DNA of 31,029 bases from the IMG/VR virus record IMGVR_UViG_3300045993_000189, positions 1-31,029 of that record; one strand, written 5' to 3'. Within the stretch, counting starts at the first letter, position 1; each line of letters opens with the position of its first letter. Below the pieces are notes generated by a model. It did not search any database, was not told the origin of the DNA, and saw only the letters and a program-made list of their open reading frames with translations. This DNA is from a virus. Positions 7,928 through 16,627 of the stretch are shown here, piece after piece. Position numbers and translations under genes: made by a program.

Positions 7928-9895
7928 TTATGGAAGCTTCCGAAGTTGTCCTGTTTCAGGATCTACTAAAGAACTATTACTTGTATTATCCCATCCAACA
8001 AGAGCTCCCATGATATCTAGACTATTGGAAGAATTTTCTTGTATATGCTTTTTAATAACATCAACAATACCAGAACTTCTAGCTCTTTCAATTACAAGAG
8101 CTTTGACTCTTGCAGGATCAGGTCTTCCAAAAATACTATCTTTTTGTGACATAGAAGCTTTGTCCACTAATGCGTTAAATGCATATAGCTTAGCCAGAGC
8201 TCCATCATCTCTAAAGCTACCTACATAGGCATTAAGTACATTATCCATTCTTCTATTCTTTGCTATTCTAAGGGAATCTTGTTGAGCTCTTATGAAAGCA
8301 TCATCATTAATACCCCAAGAAGCAGTATCATCCATGAACTTATTAGTTGCTCCAGCTCTTTCCATCTCAAGTGCAGTATGGAATCTTTGAATTCTATTAT
8401 TCTCTTTATCGGTAGCATCCAAGCTCATCTTGCCAGTATTAAGAGCAAGTAATTCTTTCTTAGCTTCTTCACTACCTTCTTTCCCAGGATGTCTAAAAGC
8501 TATCATCTTCTTAGCAAAATCTGGAGCAAGAGCAGCTTCTCTGATTTTAATAAGTTTGGCTTCTATAATATCTTTTGATGCTCCAGGATTGTTTGTTATC
8601 TCACCTGCTACTGTTAGAGCAATAGCATCTGGATTTCCGGAAAGGGCTAGGAAGGGAAGCTCAGACTCCGGTGCGGCCAAAGCTTCTAATCTTACTTTGT
8701 TCTTTGTAGCTGCTTTGAAAAGATTAGCCATATCCTTGTCATCATTTCCGCTCTTCTCATATTGTGGATTGAGAATTGCTAGACGCTTACGTGCTGCTGG
8801 ATTAAGAGTGGAAAGAATCTCATCATTCTTCTCTTGTCTTATCTCTTCTCTCTTAGCTGCACTATCAGCTGCCCTGAGCTCAAGATTGGTGGATAAGTTA
8901 TCTTTCTTAATAGCAAGTGCTTCCATCCTTTTCATCTCAAAAGAAGCAGTAGCAAGGGTAGCTTTGAGAGCAGCTGAGTTTGTATTGCTCTCAAGAAATC
9001 GTTTGGATTCAAATTCAGCAGCAGTCCTAGCTGTATTGACTTGATTTCTAAGAACCTGTGTAATAGGGGAATCACCAATGCCAGGATAATACAATGGATC
9101 AGTCTTATCAGTTGACTCAGATTCCATAAGTGCCTTCTGAAGCTCAGGTACACCCAATTTACTAGAAGCAAAGTCATTAGCCATACCCTCAATCCTAGCT
9201 TGTTCTAGCGCAGCAGATTCCCTGATATTGGCCATAATACCTCTAGCAGCATCAGGATCTGTTGCTTTCTTCAGAAGCTCAACACTATTCAAGAGAGAAG
9301 AAGAAACATTAGGAGCTACTAGGGAAGGACCTTTATTTTCTGGTGAGATATTGGAAAGAGTTAATTGTCCTGAAGAATCTCTTGTAGCTGATACTCCAGA
9401 GCTTTCAGCCTGTGCTCTTGCATTGATTCTTTGCATTGCTCCAGTTGTATTTACAGACCCAGTCTTAGGTAGATTCCAACCATTCTTGTCAGCCTTGAGA
9501 GGATCTGTTTGAATAGCGTCTTGGCCAGAATCTTTAGGAGCTTTTCCACTCATAGCATCTTTGAAAAAAGGATCATTCTGCATCAGCCAATCTACTCTGT
9601 CTTGTACAGATGCAAGAGTATCATTAGGATCTTGTCCAGGAGTAGGAGCCACTATTGGATTATCCATAGAACCAAGCAGAGCTGCTATTGGATTCTTGGC
9701 CACGATATTTGCAATTGGCGCGCTTGCTGGTCCTTGGCTAGGAGGCGCGCCAATTCCAGCTTGTCTTGAACGATAGATAGCCCATTCCTCTGGTGAAGAA
9801 TATATAGATGGCTGCGAATTATCTGACCATTCTCCTACTGGTTCTAATGGCTTAGCAAGATTCAAAGTTGCTAGTACAGAGTCCATAATTCCCAT
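7928..9895 (-). CDS. Probable internal virion/ejection protein, 655 aa
   Basis: A hydrophilic, largely helical protein rich in Ala, Lys and Glu, with long stretches likely to be coiled coil (about 195-360 and 400-560) and a Pro/Gly-rich, probably flexible N-terminal 100 residues. It has no cysteine-rich or catalytic motif and no clear membrane helix. It sits between the 299-aa and 1844-aa genes, the position of T7 gp15 in the ejectosome gene order, and the size is similar; this placement is the main reason for the call. ATG 9895 has GGAG upstream at suitable spacing. The coding sequence contains an 11-bp perfect GC-rich inverted repeat at 9713-9755, described separately. Confidence 0.72.
   Translation of the reverse strand: MGIMDSVLATLNLAKPLEPVGEWSDNSQPSIYSSPEEWAIYRSRQAGIGAPPSQGPASAPIANIVAKNPIAALLGSMDNPIVAPTPGQDPNDTLASVQDRVDWLMQNDPFFKDAMSGKAPKDSGQDAIQTDPLKADKNGWNLPKTGSVNTTGAMQRINARAQAESSGVSATRDSSGQLTLSNISPENKGPSLVAPNVSSSLLNSVELLKKATDPDAARGIMANIRESAALEQARIEGMANDFASSKLGVPELQKALMESESTDKTDPLYYPGIGDSPITQVLRNQVNTARTAAEFESKRFLESNTNSAALKATLATASFEMKRMEALAIKKDNLSTNLELRAADSAAKREEIRQEKNDEILSTLNPAARKRLAILNPQYEKSGNDDKDMANLFKAATKNKVRLEALAAPESELPFLALSGNPDAIALTVAGEITNNPGASKDIIEAKLIKIREAALAPDFAKKMIAFRHPGKEGSEEAKKELLALNTGKMSLDATDKENNRIQRFHTALEMERAGATNKFMDDTASWGINDDAFIRAQQDSLRIAKNRRMDNVLNAYVGSFRDDGALAKLYAFNALVDKASMSQKDSIFGRPDPARVKALVIERARSSGIVDVIKKHIQENSSNSLDIMGALVGWDNTSNSSLVDPETGQLRKLP
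9713..9755. repeat. Perfect 11-bp GC-rich inverted repeat inside the 655-aa gene
   Basis: AATTGGCGCGC at 9713-9723 is matched exactly by its reverse complement at 9745-9755, separated by 21 bases that contain a nested TCCT/AGGA pair. GCGCGC runs are rare in this AT-rich window. The right arm forms GGCGCGCC. As RNA it would make a very stable hairpin in codons for the Pro/Ala-rich N-terminal segment. Confidence 0.85.
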
Positions 9896-9907
9896 GATGT
9901 TTCTCCA

Positions 9908-10807
9908 TTAGAAGGTATAATCGTTTACAAAAGATCCACCATTCTGCTCATTAACCATATCTATTAGAGCCTGATTGCTGGTGACTTGTGAATTTGCTTT
10001 GATATTATCTACAGTTCCGCCACCATACTGCACAAAGCTATTTGATGTACTAGGAGCTATATTACTATTACTTGCTCCATACTGTGTGTTCTGATTCTGA
10101 TTTTGTACACCAGTTGTATTACCACTTGTAGTTCCAGTAGTATTCGTTGTCTGATTATTGTTTGTATTAGTTGTACTATTAACAACAGAACCTTTTGAGA
10201 CAGCAAGAGCATTGATAAGAGCAGCAGTAGCAGGATCTTGAATACCTAAAAGCTGAGCAATGTTAGTGGTCATGCCATTGGATATTTGCCCATAGTTGAC
10301 AGCTGCTGTTAATCCTTGCGCAGACGCTGCCTGAGATGCTTCTAGTGCTGCTTTCTGTGTAAGAAGAGCACGCATAGAAGATTGTGAAGAACCAGCTCCT
10401 AATGAACCAGAGTTAATACCAGGAAGGACTTTCTCAAGAGCTTGTCGAATAGTCTGAGCAATAAGTCCTTGAGCATCATTGAAAGCAGAATCTTTAGAGT
10501 ATCCTGCTCTATTGTTTTGAACAGTCTGTATCTCTTGATTTCTAGTATTTCTATCTTGCTTCATAGCAGGAGTGCCACCAGAAGAAAGCTGAGCTATCAG
10601 ATTGTTCAAAGCAGCCAATTGCTGAGGAGTCATATTCTGAGTGTTATTAACGCTCGTACCTGACCCTGTCATTTCACTTGTGCTATTAGTGGATCCTTCT
10701 GTTGTTCCACTGCTGGAGCCTGAAGTCTGCTGTGATGTTGGCTTCAAAGCAGCAGCATTTATAGCAGTAGTAGCATATTTTGAGATTGGTGTACCAGCAG
10801 TAGCCAT
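9908..10807 (-). CDS. Probable small internal virion/ejection protein, 299 aa, Asn/Thr-rich
   Basis: The first of three consecutive ejection-type genes. Residues about 15-60 and 205-255 are low-complexity Ser/Thr/Asn/Gln tracts, probably disordered; the middle (about 100-200) is an Ala-rich helical region with ALIAQ-like repeats and a hydrophobic patch (INALAVSKG) that might help insertion in a membrane. Size and position match the T7 gp14 role (outer-membrane pore of the ejectosome), but no sequence signature proves this. Start ATG 10807 shares a base with the stop of the nozzle gene (TAATG), with AAGGAAG upstream, so the two are translationally coupled. Confidence 0.65.
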   Translation of the reverse strand: MATAGTPISKYATTAINAAALKPTSQQTSGSSSGTTEGSTNSTSEMTGSGTSVNNTQNMTPQQLAALNNLIAQLSSGGTPAMKQDRNTRNQEIQTVQNNRAGYSKDSAFNDAQGLIAQTIRQALEKVLPGINSGSLGAGSSQSSMRALLTQKAALEASQAASAQGLTAAVNYGQISNGMTTNIAQLLGIQDPATAALINALAVSKGSVVNSTTNTNNNQTTNTTGTTSGNTTGVQNQNQNTQYGASNSNIAPSTSNSFVQYGGGTVDNIKANSQVTSNQALIDMVNEQNGGSFVNDYTF

Positions 10808-13587
10808 TATCTTCTTCCTTGTGTAAAGCCTCGGAATTCGAGGTAGTTAATATCGTAAATGCCAGAAATTTCTATATTGCACCATCTACCAGGATATCCT
10901 CCATAGATAGTAGCTTTAGAAGCATCTTTAAAATCTTCTGTAATAACTAATCCAGCTGATAAATTCTTTCCTCCTAATGATGTTTCTATTTTCAATAGAC
11001 CAGTAGAAAGACTTTTGAAATGAACAGTAACTTCTTCAGGAGAAGTTGAGCCAAGTCTATCATATCCTACTTTGCCATATGATATATAAGAGTCAGAGGG
11101 ATATCTATCAAATAGAGATATTCTACCTTGAGAATCTACCATACCAGCGTCTATTCCAAAAACATTAGAAGGAACAACACCATTCTTTGTGGAGTTAATT
11201 GGGGAATAATCCAGAAGTTCTTTATAGCGTAAATTCATCTTACCCCATTTCTTCAGCTGAAGATCATAGACAAGAGCACCAACGAATGTAGGATAAAGAG
11301 GAGCAGGACTTCCTAGTTGAAGAAGGAAACTACTAGGTGGCAGAGTAATAGTTTGAGGAGGCCATATTACAGGAGTGCCTTCTATGATGGGTGGAATATA
11401 AGGAGTACCACATAATGAACCATTAGCTGTTGATATAGGAGGTTTAATACCACCAGACATTATCTGTCCTGCAGAATTTTTAGGAAAGATAGTAGGTTCA
11501 CTACATCCATCACTCTTAGGTATAGTTCCTATTGTTCCATCTTGTTTAGTGTAAGACCATCCAGTAATCTCACAATATCCTGTATCAGGTGTAGGATTAA
11601 TAACATCTACATCAACTACTTTATTATAAGCACTTACAGTAGTGGAGGTCTTATATACCATAGTCCATTCACGCATTATACCAAAGCCTGACCCCGTAGT
11701 AAGATAACAGGCACATCCTCCATCTGGATCATAAATAGGAGTATCCGGTTGTTGTGGTAATCCACATCCTAGCAATTGCACATTACTATTATTAGCTCCA
11801 TTATACGCAGCAAGAGAAGCTGATGGAGAATCAGCGGGATATAAACTTCCAGGAAGATTAGTATGCCATTGTCCGTACTTAGGAACTAATGGGCCACAAG
11901 CCAGCTGCTCTGACTTTACACGAATTAGATCAACCGCAGCAATAGCATATCGTGTAAGCCAGAATGAACATTTGCTCATACCGAATTTAGGGGCACTATA
12001 TTTTGCAGCAAAGCGTCCTATTTTACATTCATCATGGTTAGCAGGAGACTCTACACATGAGGTAGCTTCACCAGATATACTAACTGATTTTGATCTATTA
12101 GATATCTTTGTGATAACATCATTGAGCACTCTTTGCTCTTGTTCCCATATAGCACTCTGAGTTTGAATAAATCTTTCTATTGTCCATATACCATCTACAT
12201 ATGCTTCTACTCCTGTTACAGGAGTTTTATTGGTAGAAGTCTGACCTAGTTTATCTAGTCCAGCTACTGCTGGGGCCATATCGAAGGTAGAACCATCAGG
12301 CCAAGATACATGGCAAGGCTCAGAAGTCCATGTAATATTATCTGCATTTACAGCTCCTGCTCTACTAATCCAGCATGTCCATATAGGCTTAACACTTGTT
12401 CCTGATTTCTTATCTAATGGAGCAGTAGGAGGTTGTGATCCTGCTAATCCGCCATCTCCTATTCCACCAATAATAGGGCACAAGTCATTCTCATGCTCTA
12501 TTGGAGGAATATTTTCTATATTTCCGCCACCCGGGAATGTATAGTCTACTTCTGGAACTTCCTCTTCTGTTAATTGAATGTTACCTGTTATATAGTTTTG
12601 GTCAAGAATCTCAAGGAAAAGATAGCGTCCTTGCAGAATTTTAAGATAGACTGGTTGACCATAATCTTTAAGAAAGTCTGTAACCTCAGGAACAATAGTC
12701 TCTTCTCTTGCCATCTCAATCTTTTTAAGTCCTTCAGAGCTATATACGAAATGGATAGTATCTGGAGAAGCTACTGTAACTTGCCTTGGATAGGATATGC
12801 CAGCAGTTCCCAAAATTATTTGAGGCTTCCATTGGAATACAGAATCAAGACTCTGAGATATGTATACAATACTTTTGGTAGAATAGATAATGAATCCTGA
12901 CCCATGTTCTCTTATTGTGACAATCCTACCTTGTATATCTGCAAATTTTGAATTGCCGGCTAGAGTCTCTAGAGAAGGAGAGAAGTCTGCAAAGTCATCT
13001 AGATTAGCCCAACTAGTACTATCATCTGTATCCCAAAATGCTAATCTCCCAGATGCACGGAATATACCAACTTGAGCACTCATATTAAGAAAATTAGGAG
13101 CTACTTCAACTGCTGTAATTTTGGTAATAGAAGAATGATCAAATTTAATATATTTATTCCTACCCTGCATGTATGCGTACAGAGTATTAGCAATTATAAC
13201 ATAACTCCAATTATAATGCTTTTTTATATCTTCAGAAGCAATATAGGGTATAGTATTGATCCATGGGCCAGACGAATCTCCTTCTTTAAGCCATACACCA
13301 GATTCTGTTAAAGCTATTAAAATATTTTCATATGCAAGATTTTGATAGATGAAAACATAATCTATTCTTGTATTAAGAGCATCAATTGCTAGTTTCTGAG
13401 CTGTTCCAAAATAGCTCTTATATCCATAGCTTGTAGGAAGAAAATTATAGCCCTTATAAGCCATTACTGGAATTCTATTTTCAGGAGCATCCTCTCTACC
13501 TGATGTATGCAGAGATTCAGGGAAAGCATTAGGATCTACTGGAATGAATGTTCTAGTAATGTCAATGAATTTTGCAGTTTGGGCCAC
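10807..13587 (-). CDS. Tail nozzle/hub-like structural protein, 926 aa (P22 gp10/T7 gp12-like role)
   Basis: Residues about 80-310 show repeated beta-strand blades with FWDTDDSTSWANLDD, DFSPSLETLAG and GFIIYSTKSIVYI segments, the look of the beta-propeller of podovirus tail nozzle proteins. The middle (about 340-720) is Pro/Gly/Cys-rich with several spaced cysteines (for example GGCACYLTTG), an insertion that could be surface exposed. The C-terminal 150 residues are again beta-rich (LVYDLQLKKWGKMNLRYKELL). It begins with GTG at 13587 preceded by AGGAAG; no ATG in frame is close. It is placed between the 137-aa protein and the ejection proteins, as expected for a tail-tip gene. The family call is by pattern, not by alignment. 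Confidence 0.72.
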   Translation of the reverse strand: MAQTAKFIDITRTFIPVDPNAFPESLHTSGREDAPENRIPVMAYKGYNFLPTSYGYKSYFGTAQKLAIDALNTRIDYVFIYQNLAYENILIALTESGVWLKEGDSSGPWINTIPYIASEDIKKHYNWSYVIIANTLYAYMQGRNKYIKFDHSSITKITAVEVAPNFLNMSAQVGIFRASGRLAFWDTDDSTSWANLDDFADFSPSLETLAGNSKFADIQGRIVTIREHGSGFIIYSTKSIVYISQSLDSVFQWKPQIILGTAGISYPRQVTVASPDTIHFVYSSEGLKKIEMAREETIVPEVTDFLKDYGQPVYLKILQGRYLFLEILDQNYITGNIQLTEEEVPEVDYTFPGGGNIENIPPIEHENDLCPIIGGIGDGGLAGSQPPTAPLDKKSGTSVKPIWTCWISRAGAVNADNITWTSEPCHVSWPDGSTFDMAPAVAGLDKLGQTSTNKTPVTGVEAYVDGIWTIERFIQTQSAIWEQEQRVLNDVITKISNRSKSVSISGEATSCVESPANHDECKIGRFAAKYSAPKFGMSKCSFWLTRYAIAAVDLIRVKSEQLACGPLVPKYGQWHTNLPGSLYPADSPSASLAAYNGANNSNVQLLGCGLPQQPDTPIYDPDGGCACYLTTGSGFGIMREWTMVYKTSTTVSAYNKVVDVDVINPTPDTGYCEITGWSYTKQDGTIGTIPKSDGCSEPTIFPKNSAGQIMSGGIKPPISTANGSLCGTPYIPPIIEGTPVIWPPQTITLPPSSFLLQLGSPAPLYPTFVGALVYDLQLKKWGKMNLRYKELLDYSPINSTKNGVVPSNVFGIDAGMVDSQGRISLFDRYPSDSYISYGKVGYDRLGSTSPEEVTVHFKSLSTGLLKIETSLGGKNLSAGLVITEDFKDASKATIYGGYPGRWCNIEISGIYDINYLEFRGFTQGRR

Positions 13588-13601
13588 GTTATTTCTTCCT
13601 G

Positions 13602-14015
13602 TTAGATTTTAGATACTTGTCGAGCTAATGCCAATCCGGCCCATTTTTGAATCTGTTGAGCTACTACGAATCCAGCAGTATCATTATCTATTGATATTAC
13701 TCTAGCAACTCCTACCAATACAGTTGAAGTAACAATACAATTAGGAGGAACAAAAAGAGTATTGGCATATTCTATTCCATCTGTCACAGGATTGGTTAGA
13801 GTCTCTGCTGCGAATTCAATCAAACATCCTACTGGGGAAAAGAAAGTAGCTAGCTTCCAATTCAGGGGAATAATTAAAGCGGCAGCCACTCCTGTTCCTA
13901 AGAAGCTCTTAATTATAAGAGACAAGGGTCTTATCACATCAAGAGGAATAGCTTTTGAATCCTCTGTTGCAAAAGGATATAGTTGTTCTTTGATACCAGA
14001 TGTTGTGGCCATCAT
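13602..14015 (-). CDS. Conserved-looking phage virion-associated protein, 137 aa, unknown function
   Basis: The N-terminus reads ATEDSKAIPLDVIRPLSLI, a phrase I associate with small proteins of podovirus-like contigs, but no function is known to me. The body is beta-rich and mildly hydrophobic without a clean membrane helix. Two ATGs (14015 and 14012) are possible: AGAGG lies 4 bases before the first and 7 before the second, and the TGA of the holin gene overlaps both (ATGATG), so translation is coupled. It lies between holin and nozzle genes; a small tail or cell-surface component is a guess. Confidence 0.72.
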   Translation of the reverse strand: MMATTSGIKEQLYPFATEDSKAIPLDVIRPLSLIIKSFLGTGVAAALIIPLNWKLATFFSPVGCLIEFAAETLTNPVTDGIEYANTLFVPPNCIVTSTVLVGVARVISIDNDTAGFVVAQQIQKWAGLALARQVSKI

Positions 14016-14566
14016 TTATCCTCTTTCTTTGTAATAACGGTAGTTTTAAGAGGAGCCACAAGAGTTTGTATTGTTGCATCCTTATCTTTAGAGCTTCTTG
14101 TAGAGCCGAATTCGAAGTTATAGATATTATCAAGATAGCCCAAGAAACGTCCAAGAACTAATGTGATAATACCTTTACCATATTCATCCATCTCAGATTG
14201 CATAACAACCCATACAAGCCCAGCAATTACTATAACAGCTAGAAAGTACATAGTATCTGCTCTATAATTTCTAGTACCTGTTTGTAAGAATTGAATATCT
14301 CTTACTCTGGCACTTTGAATATCGGATAAGTAGGCAGCTTCTAATTCAGAATCAACTTTTAAAACAGCAAGATTAAATTCTACTTGTCTATCTGTACTAA
14401 ATTTCATCATCTCAAGAGCTTGCTCTGGTGTCTGAGCTCCTGTAACACTCTTAGCCATGCCAATGACTTTTTCTGCCACTGTAGTAGCTTTATCTCCTGC
14501 ACCGAAAAAGCGCATAAGGGATGGTGCAAATTGGGCAAGGGCTATTGCTATACTAATTGGATCCAT
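14012..14566 (-). CDS. Putative holin, 3TM gene-transfer-agent-type family
   Basis: The protein has a hydrophobic N-terminal helix (about 4-21), a charged middle with a DIQSARVRDIQF segment, then two membrane segments at about 106-123 (MYFLAVIVIAGLVWVVM) and 132-149, followed by FGSTRSSKDKDA. This arrangement, including the FGSxxSSxxK tail, is that of the GTA_holin_3TM group. It lies immediately after the GH108 endolysin gene in transcription order, the usual lysis pairing. ATG 14566 has AGGAG eight bases upstream. Expected role: pore formation in the inner membrane at the end of infection, releasing the endolysin. An alternative is a membrane-bound tail component, since the same fold occurs in structural clusters. 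Confidence 0.75.
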   Translation of the reverse strand: MDPISIAIALAQFAPSLMRFFGAGDKATTVAEKVIGMAKSVTGAQTPEQALEMMKFSTDRQVEFNLAVLKVDSELEAAYLSDIQSARVRDIQFLQTGTRNYRADTMYFLAVIVIAGLVWVVMQSEMDEYGKGIITLVLGRFLGYLDNIYNFEFGSTRSSKDKDATIQTLVAPLKTTVITKKEDK

Positions 14567-14611
14567 TATCTTTCTCCTGTTCTTTACATTTGTTAAAAGC
14601 TAGCAAAAATC

Positions 14612-15148
14612 CTATGTTCTATTCTTAATCCAGCCATAGAAGAAATCTTCTTGTGTCTCATTCTTTTCAGCAATATCAAGATATCTTGCAGCCTGTATCC
14701 CATTGAGAGCTTTGAGAAAAGTGGTCTCACCTTCTGTTTTTCTCCAGACAATGAACGCTTTGAAAGCTTCTATAGTTCGGGGGCCAATTCTTCCATCAAC
14801 AAAGATATTAGCATATTTAGCGCCTTTGGCATTGAAAGCATTTAGGAGACGTTGGAAGAAAATAGAAGCAATTGCTGGTCCCATATTCACACCAGTATCT
14901 ATGAGCTCTTCCCCGATATCTTCTGATATATCTGCAATCTTATCGAATTTGGGCTCAAGAATATATCTCTTGGTATATATCATCACAGCAAATTCTCTAG
15001 AAAGAAGTCTCATATCACCAGTCCAGCCATTAGCTCTTGCAACAGCTTCTGTGATTCCAAAATTAGTAGGACCACCTCTATCAGAAGGATGATTTACATA
15101 GCCCTTCTCCAAATCCAAAATAGAAGCTATAATTGGAGTAAGATTCAT
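14612..15148 (-). CDS. Endolysin, glycoside hydrolase family 108 (N-acetylmuramidase) with peptidoglycan-binding C-terminus
   Basis: The catalytic signature of GH108 is clear: E14 in LEKGYVNHPSDRGGPTNFGI, where family members read EGGYVNDPxDxGGxTxxGIT. The C-terminal part (about 88-175) matches the family's peptidoglycan-binding domain, with FQRLLNAF and VDGRIGPRTIEAFKAF (118-130). Length (178 aa) is typical. I start it at ATG 15148; the in-frame TTG 15169 would precede the stop of the upstream gene (15162-15164) and has no ribosome-binding site. The enzyme cleaves the glycan backbone of peptidoglycan. It has no signal peptide, so it relies on the adjacent holin for export. Confidence 0.93.
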   Translation of the reverse strand: MNLTPIIASILDLEKGYVNHPSDRGGPTNFGITEAVARANGWTGDMRLLSREFAVMIYTKRYILEPKFDKIADISEDIGEELIDTGVNMGPAIASIFFQRLLNAFNAKGAKYANIFVDGRIGPRTIEAFKAFIVWRKTEGETTFLKALNGIQAARYLDIAEKNETQEDFFYGWIKNRT

Positions 15149-15161
15149 ATCATTCTTTCTA

Positions 15162-15857
15162 TCAAACAATTCTATAAGAACAATAGGTGGGGCAGCCCCC
15201 AGTGTAGTTAGACTTAGCCCTAATAGTTACTCTAAGTTTAGTAACTGTGCTAAGATCTTTATTATATGTAAAAGCTAATGTATTACTATTATTTGGTACA
15301 GTATCAGGAACCCAACTAAATCCTGATGGACTGAGAGTTAATCTTCCTTGGCAATATAGAACAGCACCATTTTGATAGTAAGGAGCAATAGCTAATCCTG
15401 CTATATCTGGCCCATACTTAATAGCTGCGCAGAAATCTGATTTGTATATAGTTGAAAATACTGCTTGAACTACATTATTTGCATCTAAAAATTCTATAGT
15501 AGATTCTGGTAAATCTACATAGTAACAATGATTCCACGCTACTACATCAAAAATAGCATTAGGATCGTAGCTATCAATAATCTTAGGACCTATTGTTCCA
15601 GTATCAGCTACTCCGGCACTTCTATTATATGCAAATACTCCAACAGCAGTAGTAGCTCCAAAATTTGCTGCCCAATTAGGATCTGTTATAGCTGTAGAAT
15701 CATATCCAGCTCCCGTAGCATTTCCAGCATACGCCATAGCTGAGATAAGATAATTGCCTTTGTAGGCCAACCATAAACCAGCAGGAGGTGGAGGTGGTGC
15801 CATTCTGAAAGGATTAATTAAAAATCCATTCTGTTTATTCTTTATCAGTTTAGGCAT
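15162..15857 (-). CDS. Putative tail/fibre-associated beta-rich protein, 231 aa
   Basis: The N-terminus is short and basic, followed by RMAPPPPPAGLWLAY; such a proline run before a beta-sandwich domain is common in phage tip or adhesin proteins. The rest is Gly/Ala/Tyr/Asn-rich with alternating hydrophobic residues, predicted all-beta, and has four or five cysteines. ATG 15857 is preferred: GGAA lies 7 bases upstream, while the in-frame TTG 15863 would leave only 2. The stop of the collagen-like gene overlaps this region, so translation is coupled. No family recognised; assignment as fibre-associated rests on neighbours. Confidence 0.65.
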   Translation of the reverse strand: MPKLIKNKQNGFLINPFRMAPPPPPAGLWLAYKGNYLISAMAYAGNATGAGYDSTAITDPNWAANFGATTAVGVFAYNRSAGVADTGTIGPKIIDSYDPNAIFDVVAWNHCYYVDLPESTIEFLDANNVVQAVFSTIYKSDFCAAIKYGPDIAGLAIAPYYQNGAVLYCQGRLTLSPSGFSWVPDTVPNNSNTLAFTYNKDLSTVTKLRVTIRAKSNYTGGCPTYCSYRIV

Positions 15858-15859
15858 AA

Positions 15860-16612
15860 TCAAGTTCCAATCAGATAAACTTTAAGTCCTTTGGCAGAAC
15901 CATCCCCTATTGCTGTAATATCAATTGAAATCTCAGCATCATCTATGATGTCTGTTCCAGTAATACTATAAGGAGTAGTCGCAGTAGTGGAAGTTTTTTC
16001 TGTATTATCTATTGTTAATTTAGGAGATAAAATAGAAACACCATCTGCTTTGATATCTATGGTAAGCAAAGAGGCACCCGCTGCTTGCGCTGTTGTAAGA
16101 GACGCCCTAATACCAGTTATTCTAATCGCATATGGCATTCTAAAAGTGACCTTACCAGTTCCAACTGTTAGAGCAGTTATTTCATCAGAACATGCTACTG
16201 GGAGAACTTTAATAGCATTTGTGCCATTTGTGCCATTTGTTCCTTTCATAATAATGCCAGCAGGCCAAGCACCAGCAGCTTTAGGACCATATAACTTCAT
16301 AAGAACTGTATCTAGATAGAAATCACCATCTGCCCCTATGCCAGCCACTGGAGCTACTATTCCATTCAAAATAGACTTTCCAGCTAAGCCAGGATCTCCT
16401 GTTAAGCCTTTGTCTCCTTTAACTCCTAGACAAGGAAGCCATACTGGACCAATATCATTTGCTAGGAATAGGAAAACATTAGTATCTCTTTGCCATGCTA
16501 ATTTCCCTCTATCGGCAGAAGATAAAACAAGAGCAGCTAAGGCAGCGGCATCTGCTACCTCCCAATTGTGCAGAATGTGGTTCTCAAGAACTGGTACATT
16601 TTTATGGAGCAT
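15860..16612 (-). CDS. Tail protein with short collagen-like Gly-X-Y segments, 250 aa
   Basis: Residues about 63-80 (GVKGDKGLTGDPGLAG) and 124-132 (GTNGTNGTN) are Gly-X-Y triplets, typical of trimeric phage fibre stalks. Between them is a segment IGADGDFYLDTVLMKLYGPKA, common in phage fibre proteins with collagen-like repeats. The C-terminal 115 residues look like a beta-sandwich domain that could bind receptor or decorate the fibre. The start ATG 16612 has only a weak AAGAAG upstream. It lies next to the beta-propeller-like fibre gene, so the two may form one adhesin complex. Confidence 0.78.
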   Translation of the reverse strand: MLHKNVPVLENHILHNWEVADAAALAALVLSSADRGKLAWQRDTNVFLFLANDIGPVWLPCLGVKGDKGLTGDPGLAGKSILNGIVAPVAGIGADGDFYLDTVLMKLYGPKAAGAWPAGIIMKGTNGTNGTNAIKVLPVACSDEITALTVGTGKVTFRMPYAIRITGIRASLTTAQAAGASLLTIDIKADGVSILSPKLTIDNTEKTSTTATTPYSITGTDIIDDAEISIDITAIGDGSAKGLKVYLIGT

Positions 16613-16627
16613 TATCTTCTTTCTTGT

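Noticed and set aside
8430-9044. 204-codon open frame on the plus strand within the 655-aa ejection gene
   Set aside because: Antisense shadow: Ser/Ala/Leu-rich composition from the opposite-strand codons and no ribosome-binding site.
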